DNA of 37,051 nt from Flavobacteriales bacterium (GTDB lineage: Bacteria; Bacteroidota; Bacteroidia; UBA10329). The translations under genes were made by a program, and so were the position numbers. Where the stretch lies: assembly GCA_021739625.1 (NCBI GenBank), contig JAIPBJ010000021.1, positions 1-37,051 of the forward strand, written 5' to 3'. Of this stretch, positions 1 through 8,286 are shown piece by piece. Each line of letters begins with the position of its first letter. Position 1 is the stretch's first letter. Under the pieces are notes generated by a model. That model saw nothing but the letters and a program-made list of their open reading frames with translations. It was not told the DNA's origin and ran no database searches.

Positions 1-357
1 CTGGTTCATCAGTTCGAATAGCGAGAGATAGTTGTCATAGTCGCGAGTGGTCATCAGCCCCATGGCATGCAGGTTGGGCGCGAAGATGTAGGCATCCTCA
101 AAGATCGTACGGTCCTGGATCACTGTCTTCGAACCGTTCTTGATCTCGGTGATCTGACGGAACCGTGAATTCAGGAAGTAGATCTGAAGGTTGAACGACC
201 AACGCTGCATCTCCTCATAGAAGTCGTTCAGGTAGGGGTTGTCATCAGCCGCTTCATAGTGAGGTTCCCATTTGTAATGTTTTGCCAACAGGCCCGTGAG
301 CGTTGTCTTTCCTGCTCCGATGTTGCCGGCTACGGCTATGTGCTTGATCTTGTCCAT
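1..357 (-). CDS. Deoxynucleoside kinase, N-terminal part (cut by window edge)
   Basis: Phosphorylates deoxynucleosides in the salvage of DNA precursors (cytosolic dNK/dGK/dCK family). The first 119 residues are visible. They start MDKIKHIAVAG, then a P-loop GNIGAGKTT (about residues 11-19), the family segment DNPYLNDFYEEM with the following Trp-Ser-Phe, and QDRTIFEDA, which matches the D-R-S/T catalytic arginine region. The ATG at 355-357 is chosen because the P-loop follows at the usual distance. A -7 box (TACTTTTG on this strand) lies only 7 nt upstream, so the mRNA leader must be very short. The remaining C-terminal part lies before base 1. Substrate preference cannot be read from this fragment. 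Confidence 0.9.
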   Translation of the reverse strand, partial: MDKIKHIAVAGNIGAGKTTLTGLLAKHYKWEPHYEAADDNPYLNDFYEEMQRWSFNLQIYFLNSRFRQITEIKNGSKTVIQDRTIFEDAYIFAPNLHAMGLMTTRDYDNYLSLFELMNQ

Positions 358-364
358 GTGCGGC

Positions 365-372
365 CAAAAGTA
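365..372 (-). promoter_or_regulatory. -7 promoter box of the deoxynucleoside kinase gene
   Basis: TACTTTTG read on the minus strand matches the Bacteroidota consensus TAnnTTTG. It ends 7 nt before the kinase ATG. I see no TTG at the expected 17-23 nt further upstream, so the -33 element is unsupported. Confidence 0.5.
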
Positions 373-430
373 ATAATTAGGGTATGGGTTGTCCAGGGCG
401 ATACTCGTTCTGTGCCTCCTGCATCATCGC

Positions 431-1231
431 TCATTCATTTCCAATGTACCGGTAGATGGAAACGCCTGTGCTGTCCAGCATGTAGAACCGCTCTTTCTCC
501 AGTCTCACCGAACGGAAGTTCTCGGAGGGAAGCGCAATTTCCGCCTCCTCCATCGGCAGCGGATCATACCTGAAGAAGCTGTTTCCTCTCGTGTACAGGA
601 CCGCATCATTCCTTACCTGCATCTCGGTGATGCCAACGGTCGGGATGAGTTTGGAATAGGTGCCGAATATGTCGAAACGGAAGATGCCCCGCTTCGGGTC
701 GTTGAGATACAGCCAGTCGCCCTCCTCCATCATGTGCGTGGGGTCGATCTCGCTGCCCACAAGCTGGTTCACATTCTCAATGCTGTTGGTCACGTTCATC
801 TGTTGGTCGAACCGCAGCATTCTGAAATACACCGGGTCGTATGCCCAGAACCCGTTGTCGAACGAGGCACAGACCAGTTGCACCAGACTCAGATTGATGC
901 GGTCCAACCGCAGCGACTGTTCCCTGTTCTTGCTCAGGGTGTTGTCAAGGAACATGATGCGGCTGAAATCCGGGTAGAACACCAGCACCTTCATCGGGTT
1001 GCGTGTGTCGATGCTGCCGATGCGGCCATAGCTCAGGTCGCTGAACTGATAGAGCAGTCGGCCGTCATGGCCATAGAGGAATATCTCTCCGCCACGGGTC
1101 AGATAGACATGGCCCAGATGGTCTGTGGTCATGGCATCCCACTTCCCGTCCATCCGTGCCTCAAGGTGCAGCCCTTGGGCCGTGCCCCAAAAGGGCAGCA
1201 ATAGCAGTAGCACGAGACTGATGGGGCGCAT
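431..1231 (-). CDS. Exported beta-rich protein of unknown function
   Basis: I do not recognise a named family. The 266-residue product begins MRPISLVLLLLLPFWGTAQG, a clear signal peptide of about 20 residues. The rest alternates short hydrophobic strands with turns (for example GHVYLTRGGEIFLYG, GSIDTRNPMKVLVFYPD, FWAYDPVYFRMLRFD), a pattern resembling a beta-propeller. It has no lipobox cysteine, no T9SS tail and no obvious catalytic motif. The ATG at 1229-1231 is preferred over longer readings because the signal peptide then begins at residue 1. It lies 73 nt from the 3' side of the kinase gene start, on the same strand and upstream of it, so the two may be co-transcribed. A periplasmic or surface location is inferred from the signal peptide only. 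Confidence 0.75.
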   Translation of the reverse strand: MRPISLVLLLLLPFWGTAQGLHLEARMDGKWDAMTTDHLGHVYLTRGGEIFLYGHDGRLLYQFSDLSYGRIGSIDTRNPMKVLVFYPDFSRIMFLDNTLSKNREQSLRLDRINLSLVQLVCASFDNGFWAYDPVYFRMLRFDQQMNVTNSIENVNQLVGSEIDPTHMMEEGDWLYLNDPKRGIFRFDIFGTYSKLIPTVGITEMQVRNDAVLYTRGNSFFRYDPLPMEEAEIALPSENFRSVRLEKERFYMLDSTGVSIYRYIGNE

Positions 1232-1420
1232 GGGGCCAAGGTAGTGTCTGCGGCCTCGTTGGGCACGGGGCAATTCGGAAAACAGAAAATGTACCGTGAA
1301 CAGAATAGCCTGATATGAGCGGGCACTCTGGAACAGGCCCGTGCAATCCTTTCTTTCCTTCATCAGACGTGTGAAATGGACAATTGACAAACAGTCCGAG
1401 GCCCTGTCGTTGGCTTTTGA

Positions 1421-1428
1421 TACTTTTG
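1421..1428 (+). promoter_or_regulatory. -7 promoter box before the DUF5606 gene
   Basis: TACTTTTG matches TAnnTTTG and ends 21 nt before the ATG at 1450, predicting a leader of about 15 nt. No -33 TTG is present at standard spacing. Confidence 0.5.
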
Positions 1429-1449
1429 GCGGCAAATCCAGCTCAACAC

Positions 1450-2022
1450 ATGAATCTCAAAGGTATTCTCGCCATTGCCGGTCACCCGGGTCTTTTCAAA
1501 CTCGTAAGTCAGATGAAGGGCGGCCTCGTGGTCGAATCGCTCACAGACGGCAGGCGTATGCCCGCATACACTACCCAACGTGTGCTTTCGTTGGATGAGA
1601 TCAGCATCTACACCGAGGCAGAGGAGGTGCGCTTGAGCGTGGTGTTCGACAGCATCATTGACAAGGAGGGCGGAAAACCCGCCATCGATCCCAAGAACGC
1701 CAGCATCGATGAACTGCGCGCCTATCTGGCCGAAATACTGCCGACCTACGACCGCGAACGCGTCTATGCATCCGACATCAAGAAACTTTTCGGCTGGTAT
1801 AATGACCTTGCATCCAAGGGTCTTGCGTTGAAAGAGGAGACATCGGCTGAGGAGACCGGCAAGGCGACCCCTGACGATGCTGACTCTGATGCGGCCAAGC
1901 CGGCCAAGAAGCCGACCGCCAAGAAGGAAGCAGCTCCCAAGAAGAGTGCACCAAAGGCATCGGCCCCTACATCAAAGGGCAAAGTGGCCGCCACAATGAC
2001 CAGAAAGGCCGGTAAGGCCTGA
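1450..2022 (+). CDS. DUF5606 domain protein with Lys/Ala-rich tail
   Basis: The 190-residue protein begins MNLKGILAIAGHPGLFKLVSQ, followed by GGLVVESLTDGRRMPAYTTQRVLSLDEISIYT and a conserved block ending DRERVYASDIKKLFGWYNDL near residue 117. This is the pattern I know from the Bacteroidota-specific DUF5606 family, whose function is unknown. Residues about 125-190 form a low-complexity tail rich in Lys, Ala, Pro, Ser and Thr (AKPAKKPTAKKEAAPKKS), like histone H1-type or nucleic-acid-binding tails. No signal peptide is visible, so it is probably cytoplasmic. The start at 1450 is chosen because homologues begin with this motif; the 22 residues readable upstream look non-coding. pepF begins 15 nt downstream and is probably co-transcribed. 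Confidence 0.85.
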   Translation: MNLKGILAIAGHPGLFKLVSQMKGGLVVESLTDGRRMPAYTTQRVLSLDEISIYTEAEEVRLSVVFDSIIDKEGGKPAIDPKNASIDELRAYLAEILPTYDRERVYASDIKKLFGWYNDLASKGLALKEETSAEETGKATPDDADSDAAKPAKKPTAKKEAAPKKSAPKASAPTSKGKVAATMTRKAGKA

Positions 2023-2037
2023 TCTTAACCAGACTTC

Positions 2038-3756
2038 ATGCACCAGACCACAACTCCTGTAAGACAGGGCAGAGACTTCCTTCCCGATGACCTTGTCATT
2101 GACAGTTGGACAGCCTTGGAGCCTTACTTCCAGGAACTCCTTCAAAGAAGTTTGGTCTCCGAGGACGGCCTGCACCGTTGGGTGAGCGACCTCAGCGAAT
2201 TGGAGGCGGTCCTCAGCGAGGAGACCGGTTGGCGCTACATCCGCATGAGCATTGACACTAAGGATGTGGAGGCCCGCAAGGCATTCGAGTTTCTGGTCAC
2301 GGAGATCGACCCCAAAGTGGCCCCCTACAACGACCTTTTCAACCGCAAACTGCTCGAAGCCCCATTGCTCAGAAGTTTGACCGAAGAGGGCTACTTCATC
2401 TATCTGCGGGCTGTGCGCAAACAGGTGGAGATGTTCCGTGAGGCGAACATCCCGTTGCAGACCAAGATGCAGCAGTTGCAGCAGCAGTATGGCGCAATCA
2501 CAGGAGGGATGTCGATTGAGCACAATGGCCACACGATGACCTTGCAGATGGCAGTCAATCTGCTCAAGGATACCGACCGCGACCTGCGCAGGTCCATCTA
2601 CGACACGGTGTCCGCAGAGCGCCTTTCCAAGGCCGATGAGTTGGACGCTATCTTCAACCAGCTGGTCAAGGTTCGCCACGAGGTGGCCCAGAATGCCGGC
2701 TATGCCAATTTCAGAGACTATAAGTTCGATGCCTTGGGCCGTTTTGACTATGGGGTGAAAGAGTGCATTGAATTTCATGGCGCAATTGCGGCCGAATGTG
2801 CTCCACTCATTCAGGCCATAGACACTGAAAGGAAAACAAAACTGAAGTTGGAGAAACTTCGCCCTTGGGACCTTGACGTGGATGCGGACGGAAAGGTGGG
2901 CCTCCAACCGTTTGACAACGAGCAGCAGCTCATTGACAGGACAATCGCCTGCTTCACGGAGATACGTCCGAGCTATGGCGAATATCTCAGCACCATGCAG
3001 GCCATGGGCCATCTCGACCTCGGTTCGAGGTTGGGGAAGGCCCCTGGAGGGTTCAACTATCCGCTCTATGAGACCGGAGTGCCATTCATATTCATGAACT
3101 CCGTTGGATGTGTGCGTGACCTGGTCACCATGGTACATGAGGGCGGTCATGCTGTGCACTCGTTCCTGAGCCGCGACCTACCGATCACATCCTTCAAAAG
3201 CCTTCCATCAGAGGTGGCAGAGCTGGCAAGCATGGGCATGGAGCTCATCTCGCTCGACCATTGGCACATTTTCTTTGATGATGAAAGTGAATTGAAAAGG
3301 GCCAAGAAGGAGCATCTGTCCAAGATCATCTCTGTGCTGCCTTGGGTGGCCACCATAGATAGTTTCCAACACTGGGTCTATGAACATCCAGAGCACACTG
3401 TGGAGGAGCGCGATGCCGAGTGGAGTGCAATTTTCAAGCGTTTCGGTAGCGCAGTGGTCGATTTCAGCGGCCTTGAGCCCGATGTGGCCAAGATGTGGCA
3501 GAAGCAGTTGCACATATTCGAAGTGCCATTCTACTATATAGAGTATGCCATTGCGCAGCTCGGGGCCATTGCCGTGTGGCGCAATTACCGCGATAATCCT
3601 GAGCAGGCCCTCGACCGGTATGAGGCCGCACTCAGCTTGGGCTATACTCGGACCATCGGAGAGATCTATGCGGCAGCAGGCATCCGCTTCGATTTTTCGA
3701 GGGACTATGTTCACGAGCTGATGCAATTCGTCTGGAGCGAGTACAACAGCCTTTGA
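2038..3756 (+). CDS. M3 family oligoendopeptidase F-like metallopeptidase
   Basis: A zinc oligopeptidase of 572 residues that would cleave short cytosolic peptides. The zinc site is complete: HEGGH at residues 367-371 gives two histidine ligands and the catalytic Glu, and E395 in SEVAELAS matches the third ligand of the PepF/thimet group. The N-terminal helical half contains the long M3 coiled region. The C-terminal YYIEYAIAQLGA and the YTRTIGEIYAAAGI segment are typical of PepF proteins. Length fits the family (about 560-600). There is no signal peptide. It lies 15 nt after the DUF5606 gene and 68 nt before the DUF3078 gene, all on the same strand. The exact substrate is unknown. Confidence 0.92.
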   Translation: MHQTTTPVRQGRDFLPDDLVIDSWTALEPYFQELLQRSLVSEDGLHRWVSDLSELEAVLSEETGWRYIRMSIDTKDVEARKAFEFLVTEIDPKVAPYNDLFNRKLLEAPLLRSLTEEGYFIYLRAVRKQVEMFREANIPLQTKMQQLQQQYGAITGGMSIEHNGHTMTLQMAVNLLKDTDRDLRRSIYDTVSAERLSKADELDAIFNQLVKVRHEVAQNAGYANFRDYKFDALGRFDYGVKECIEFHGAIAAECAPLIQAIDTERKTKLKLEKLRPWDLDVDADGKVGLQPFDNEQQLIDRTIACFTEIRPSYGEYLSTMQAMGHLDLGSRLGKAPGGFNYPLYETGVPFIFMNSVGCVRDLVTMVHEGGHAVHSFLSRDLPITSFKSLPSEVAELASMGMELISLDHWHIFFDDESELKRAKKEHLSKIISVLPWVATIDSFQHWVYEHPEHTVEERDAEWSAIFKRFGSAVVDFSGLEPDVAKMWQKQLHIFEVPFYYIEYAIAQLGAIAVWRNYRDNPEQALDRYEAALSLGYTRTIGEIYAAAGIRFDFSRDYVHELMQFVWSEYNSL

Positions 3757-3824
3757 GCACGCTGGATCGCATGGTGTCCTTCAAACCGCTACACATACCC
3801 CACCTAAAACCAATTTCTTCAGGG

Positions 3825-4877
3825 ATGAGAAAAACAATTGCCCTTGTGATGGCCATGTCCATGGCATTCAGCAGTGTTGATGCACAGACTTTGGCCTCCT
3901 CATTCGAGAGGCGTTCCAACAATCCGGCAAATGGCCCGGTCCTCAACGCAGCAGTGCTCAACATGTTGAACACACCTGCCGAGGACACTACACCGGACGG
4001 TTGGAAATTCGGGGGCTTCACAAGCCTTCAGATCAACCAGATGGCATTGGTCAATTGGAATGCCGGTGGTGAGAACGCCTTTTCCGGTGTGGCACAGGTG
4101 GCCCTATTCGCTAACCTGAAAAAGAACGGATGGCACTGGAACAACGCTCTCGACCTGGGCTTCGGTCAGATGTACAGCAAGAGCTTCGGCTGGCAGAAGA
4201 ATGAGGACAAGATCAATGTGCTGTCCACAGTCACTCGGCCCATTGGCATCAGCAAGAAGTTCAGCTATGCGGCAGAGGTGAATTTCAAGACCCAGTTCGC
4301 TCCGGGTTATCAGTTGCCGAACGACAGCGTGGCCATATCGCGTTTCATGGCACCGGGCTATCTCATCCTCACAGTGGGAGTCGCCTACAAGCCTGCCGAT
4401 TGGATATCTTTCTACCTCTCTCCCGCCACCGGCAAGTTCACCTTCGTAACCGACCCCGATCTCAATGCGCGCGCAGCGTTCGGGGTGGACACTGGCAAGA
4501 CCGTCAACTCAGAGTTCGGGGCCTATTTCCGTCTGAATGTCAAGAAGGAGATCATGAAGAACATCACCATTCAGACCGATGTGACCCTCTTCAACAACTA
4601 CACCGACAAGGATCCTGTGAATCAGAAGAAGGTGGACGTGGACTGGCAGACCTCCATCAATATGAAGGTGAACAAGTTCATCACCGTCAGCCTTTTCACC
4701 CATCTCATCTACGACTATGATATCAAGCAGCTTGTGTTTGATGGAGACAAGCCGGTGTATCAGCTGGATGAGAACGGTTTCTTTCTGACAGATGCCGATG
4801 GCAAAAAGCTTCAGAAGCGTGATGCGCTAGTGCAGTTCAAGGAGGTGCTGGGTGTGGGCTTTGCCTATAAGTTCTGA
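3825..4877 (+). CDS. DUF3078 protein, probable outer-membrane beta-barrel
   Basis: A 350-residue exported protein. The ATG at 3825 starts a signal peptide, MRKTIALVMAMSMAFSSVDAQ, with likely cleavage after the Ala-Gln region. The block from residue about 60, GWKFGGFTSLQINQMALVNW followed by NAGGENAFSG, is the hallmark of DUF3078, a Bacteroidota family. The rest is a series of amphipathic strands with alternating aromatic residues. It ends in a C-terminal phenylalanine (GVGFAYKF), the usual last residue of outer-membrane barrels. The function of the family is not known; an outer-membrane porin-like structure is inferred. An upstream reading from 3753 is rejected because it would bury the signal peptide. 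Confidence 0.85.
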   Translation: MRKTIALVMAMSMAFSSVDAQTLASSFERRSNNPANGPVLNAAVLNMLNTPAEDTTPDGWKFGGFTSLQINQMALVNWNAGGENAFSGVAQVALFANLKKNGWHWNNALDLGFGQMYSKSFGWQKNEDKINVLSTVTRPIGISKKFSYAAEVNFKTQFAPGYQLPNDSVAISRFMAPGYLILTVGVAYKPADWISFYLSPATGKFTFVTDPDLNARAAFGVDTGKTVNSEFGAYFRLNVKKEIMKNITIQTDVTLFNNYTDKDPVNQKKVDVDWQTSINMKVNKFITVSLFTHLIYDYDIKQLVFDGDKPVYQLDENGFFLTDADGKKLQKRDALVQFKEVLGVGFAYKF

Positions 4878-4880
4878 CAT

Positions 4881-4930
4881 CTGACAGAAGTGCCCCCTAA
4901 GGGATCAACATCGCTGTCAGGTGCATTTTT
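4881..4930 (+). terminator. Possible terminator after the DUF3078 gene
   Basis: CTGACAG (4881-4887) pairs perfectly with CTGTCAG (4914-4920) across a 26-nt loop, and five T residues follow at 4926-4930. It sits directly after the stop codon at 4877 and before the convergent gene ending at 5005. The loop is long, so this is a weak call. Confidence 0.4.
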
Positions 4931-5004
4931 CAGGACGTGACATTGCTCATAGGCCCAGGAGAAGGCACTTGCAATGTGCTGGTCCGCCAAAGCAATGCGT
5001 CATA

Positions 5005-6564
5005 TCACCGCTGAAGCAGCACTTGGCTGGTGCTGCTGCCGCCTTCGGTTTCAATGGTCAGGTGATAAAGACCATTCACAAGACCACTGAGGTCAACTTC
5101 GTGATCGGACAACCGTTGGGTCATCACTGTTCGACCGGTGATGTCGGTCACTCTTACCATGCCTTCCATACCCTCTGGAAGACTGAATCTCACTGACCCT
5201 ACCGTAGGGTTGGGATATGTGCTAAGCGTCTTCAGCGCAGGTGAATCTGCCACCCCCACTACGTTGAAATCACAGTTGTTGTAAGTCTGCACGGTGGTGC
5301 TGGTGTCGATCACGATGTTCTCGTCACCTGGATAGTGGACGGTATAGCTGAAATAGACCAGCATCATCTCATCGGTCGTTGCCTCGCCCACGGTCACCAA
5401 CTGTGGCGGGTTGTTGGGATTATTGGGGTTGGAGGTGGTGTTGTCGTATGTGGCGGTGCTGTAGAGCATGCTCCCGGCCGGAATCTTCACCGGCTGGCGG
5501 AAGTCATAGAACCCCTGCCAATGGAAATCCCAGTCCGGAATGTCGATGAGCGGGATGGTGACCCCCAAAGGGGTTACTGCCCATGCCCTGATTGATTTTC
5601 CGAGCAGGTGCATATGAGCTGCCACGTCCAGCAGAGTGATGTTGACCGCAGGAACCAGATAATTGGCTGTGAAAGTGCGGGTCTGATCGGCCGGGATGAT
5701 GAGGGCACCTTCATTAAGTGCTGCATGATGCAGAGGTGGCGCAATGGACACCTCCCGCACTGTTCCAGAGGTGTACCTGATGTTCACTTTGGTCTGATCC
5801 TGCTGACCGTTGGCAGTGGTGGGATAGTGTACCTGCATCACAATGCTGGCCCCTGCTGGAATCTTCACTCCCATACTGCCCGGATAGACCTTCTTGCTCT
5901 GACCGGGAACCCATCCGCCAATGAGCACGGACGTATTGCTGCCCGTCCCACCGAAGCTGGTATAACCGGGCCCGGGAGCAGCTGCATCAAGTGCGGCCGG
6001 TGTGGTCGACACATCCTGATACAGCAGTACGTGGTGTACCGCCTCACGATTGCCGGGAACCACCTCTATTTCCTTAATGTACCTGTCCTGCAACAGTCCA
6101 GAAGGAATCACGAAACACTGGTACACATCATTGCCTATGGTACTGACCGTGAAATTGGGCATGGTGATGACAAGGTCGGGCGAAGTGATCTCCTCATTTG
6201 TAGTATAGACAGGCGCCATCGGTGCAACGCCATTCCCTTCGGGCATGCCATTGTTCACCCAGTTGTTGATCAGGTCGATCTCCTGTGGCGTCAGCACACG
6301 CTCGTGGGCAAAGGAGCGATAGGTGGGGTCAGGCGGCCAAGGTGGCATGTTTCCGCTGTTCACTGCTTGTTGAATGCCGAAAGCGGCTGCCGCTGCATCT
6401 CCATAGGTCATGAGCGAGAATGGTGCTATGCCACCATCGTTATGGCAGCCGGTGCATCGCGTATAGACTATGCAGGCGATATTGTCATTCCAGGTGGCGG
6501 TCTGCGCTTGAGTGGCACTGCTGATGAGTAACAGCAGCAACGTAAAGGGTGTGATTTTGATCAT
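5005..6564 (-). CDS. Secreted cytochrome c / PHM-type copper monooxygenase with T9SS tag
   Basis: A 519-residue three-part protein. A signal peptide (MIKITPFTLLLLLISSATQA) is followed by a c-type haem site CTGCH at residues 37-41, in a short cytochrome-like segment that also holds GNMPPWPPDP. Residues about 150-415 show every copper ligand of the peptidylglycine monooxygenase / dopamine hydroxylase fold. These are HH at 177-178, H246 in QVHY, HMH at 317-319 and M400 in TTDEMM. Spacings are close to those of mammalian PHM (H107/H108, H172, H242/H244, M314). Residues about 447-519 form a T9SS type A sorting domain (YPNPTVGSVRF, ITGRTV, VNGLYHLTI). Such enzymes hydroxylate C-H bonds using two copper ions; the substrate here is unknown. 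A surface or secreted location is inferred. It has its own -7 box and appears to be a single-gene unit. Confidence 0.88.
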   Translation of the reverse strand: MIKITPFTLLLLLISSATQAQTATWNDNIACIVYTRCTGCHNDGGIAPFSLMTYGDAAAAAFGIQQAVNSGNMPPWPPDPTYRSFAHERVLTPQEIDLINNWVNNGMPEGNGVAPMAPVYTTNEEITSPDLVITMPNFTVSTIGNDVYQCFVIPSGLLQDRYIKEIEVVPGNREAVHHVLLYQDVSTTPAALDAAAPGPGYTSFGGTGSNTSVLIGGWVPGQSKKVYPGSMGVKIPAGASIVMQVHYPTTANGQQDQTKVNIRYTSGTVREVSIAPPLHHAALNEGALIIPADQTRTFTANYLVPAVNITLLDVAAHMHLLGKSIRAWAVTPLGVTIPLIDIPDWDFHWQGFYDFRQPVKIPAGSMLYSTATYDNTTSNPNNPNNPPQLVTVGEATTDEMMLVYFSYTVHYPGDENIVIDTSTTVQTYNNCDFNVVGVADSPALKTLSTYPNPTVGSVRFSLPEGMEGMVRVTDITGRTVMTQRLSDHEVDLSGLVNGLYHLTIETEGGSSTSQVLLQR

Positions 6565-6582
6565 GGGCAGGGGCTTGGATGA

Positions 6583-6590
6583 CAAAAATA
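6583..6590 (-). promoter_or_regulatory. -7 promoter box of the haem/copper monooxygenase gene
   Basis: TATTTTTG on the minus strand fits TAnnTTTG and lies 18 nt upstream of the ATG at 6562-6564. No -33 element is visible. Confidence 0.5.
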
Positions 6591-6692
6591 AGCACACAAC
6601 TGCCGCTGCCAGCTTTCCATCTGCTGATGAATCCGATCAGAGGTCAGTTGAAACTGGAATTTCACTTACACGTGCATTCTGAAACAGCGTCC

Positions 6693-6700
6693 TATTTTTG
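6693..6700 (+). promoter_or_regulatory. -7 promoter box upstream of the PLP lyase gene
   Basis: TATTTTTG matches TAnnTTTG in the 231-nt divergent spacer (6565-6795). It would give a leader of about 90 nt. The spacer also holds an AT-rich pyrimidine stretch around 6746-6777 with repeated CAATTTTC/CAATTTCC words and nothing else I can name. Confidence 0.45.
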
Positions 6701-6795
6701 AAAGCACATACTTGAACGGGCAAAGGAATAATTGAGCAGGGTGTGATTTTCAATTTTCAATTTCCCACTTTCACCCCTTCGAATCGGAACCTACT

Positions 6796-8286
6796 TTGAG
6801 TCACATCCCGTTCCCCGTTTCTGGAACCCCAGCCTCCGACCTCATCGCACAGATGGGGGGCTTGGCCGCTCATGATGCCGACTGGCGAAATGGCCGAACC
6901 TTCAGTCTCGTGTTCTATCCCGGCCCCGAAGTAGAGGCACTGATGAAGACCGCCTACACGCGGTTCATGTTCGAGAACGGTCTCAGCCCCGCCAGTTTCA
7001 GAAGTTTGGGAAGGATGGAGAGCGAGGTGGTGAGCATGACCGCATCGCTGCTTAACGCCCCTGAAAGTGCTGTTGGCAATATGACCTCAGGTGGCACCGA
7101 GAGCATCCTCTGTGCGGTGCGTGCTGCATTGAAACATGCTGCTCACCGGATCCCTAAAGGAAGGAGAGGTAACCTGGTGATGCCCGCCACCGCCCATCCC
7201 GCATTCAACAAGGCCGCGGACTATTTCGGTCTGGAACTACGTGCGGTGAAATGTGCCGAAGGCGGACTGTTGCCCGATATGGCTGACATGGCTGCTGCCT
7301 TGGACGATGCCACTGTGCTGATGGTCGGCTCTGCCCCGGCCTACCCGCACGGCCTCATCGACCCGCTCGATGCTATGAGTGCGATGGCCTTGGCACACAA
7401 CATCTGGCTGCATGTGGACGCATGCGTGGGCGGTTATCTCATCCCCTTCATCGAACAGATGGGTGAGCCGGTGCCACAGTTCGATTTCCGACTTCCAGGG
7501 GTCAGCTCAATTTCGCTCGACCTGCACAAGTATGGTTATGCGGCCAAAGGCTCATCAGTGGTCATGTATCGCCATGTCGAACTGCGCAAAGGGCAGTACT
7601 ACGTGTACTCTGAATGGCCTGGAGGGCTCTATGCCTCGCCTACGGTAAGTGGTACGCGTCCGGGCGGGGGCATTGCTGCGGCTTGGGCAGTGATGCGTTT
7701 TCTCGGTCGCGAAGGCTATGCCGAACATGCGAGGCATACACTTGATGCTGCGCGGAGGATTCAGGTCGCTGTAGGAAAAACGGAAGGCTTGGCAGTGACA
7801 GGAAATCCGCTGTTGCCCATCTTCTCTATTCGCAGCACAGGGCGCATCGACATCTTCCGTCTGGGAGATGCACTATCAGCAAAGGGCTGGCATCTCGACC
7901 GCCAATTGGAGCCCGCCAGTCTGCACCTTTCCGTCTCATTCGGCAACGTGCCCTTCATAGATGAGTTCATCACCGATCTTCACGGAGCTGTGTTGCTGGT
8001 GAGCGGTCATTCGTTGGAGAACATCGCTGATGGTGCGGCACAGCGCATTGCCTCGGCCGCTGCCCGATTTCTGCCCGAAAGCTGGGTACGTAAGGCCACG
8101 CAGCGGAGCATCGCGTCCATTCCCAAAAAGAAGGAAGGCACGGGCCGAACGGCACCCCTCTATGGCATGGTGGGAGAACTTAGCGGCAAAGGAACCATTG
8201 ATGCCATGCTCATAGAACTGTTGGACGCGATGAACAGGCCGAGCGATGAAAGCCTGCGGCAATCAGGGGAGGGAGAAAAGAAATGA
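6796..8286 (+). CDS. Sphingosine-1-phosphate lyase-like PLP-dependent enzyme
   Basis: A 496-residue fold-type I PLP enzyme of the group II decarboxylase family, closest in motif content to sphingosine-1-phosphate lyase. The N-terminal IPFPVSG then RTFSLVFYPGPE matches the start of that group. TSGGTESI (residues 98-104) binds the PLP phosphate, H206-V-D208 carries the Asp that contacts the pyridine nitrogen, and LHKYGYAAKGSS (243-254) places the Schiff-base lysine at K245. No membrane anchor is present, unlike eukaryotic S1P lyase. The likely reaction is retro-aldol cleavage of a phosphorylated long-chain base; decarboxylation of an amino acid is the alternative. The start is TTG at 6796: no in-frame ATG precedes the conserved N-terminal motifs, and ATG at residue 20 would remove them. 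It ends one base before the convergent Rrf2 gene. Confidence 0.85.
   Translation: MSHIPFPVSGTPASDLIAQMGGLAAHDADWRNGRTFSLVFYPGPEVEALMKTAYTRFMFENGLSPASFRSLGRMESEVVSMTASLLNAPESAVGNMTSGGTESILCAVRAALKHAAHRIPKGRRGNLVMPATAHPAFNKAADYFGLELRAVKCAEGGLLPDMADMAAALDDATVLMVGSAPAYPHGLIDPLDAMSAMALAHNIWLHVDACVGGYLIPFIEQMGEPVPQFDFRLPGVSSISLDLHKYGYAAKGSSVVMYRHVELRKGQYYVYSEWPGGLYASPTVSGTRPGGGIAAAWAVMRFLGREGYAEHARHTLDAARRIQVAVGKTEGLAVTGNPLLPIFSIRSTGRIDIFRLGDALSAKGWHLDRQLEPASLHLSVSFGNVPFIDEFITDLHGAVLLVSGHSLENIADGAAQRIASAAARFLPESWVRKATQRSIASIPKKKEGTGRTAPLYGMVGELSGKGTIDAMLIELLDAMNRPSDESLRQSGEGEKK

Noticed and set aside
389-1204. 271-residue open frame on the plus strand
   Set aside because: It is antisense to the exported beta-rich protein that begins with a good signal peptide; its own sequence is His/Val-rich and domain-free.
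1972-3159. 395-residue open frame on the minus strand
   Set aside because: It is antisense to the M3 peptidase, which has a full zinc motif and family-wide similarity; the antisense product has no recognisable domain.
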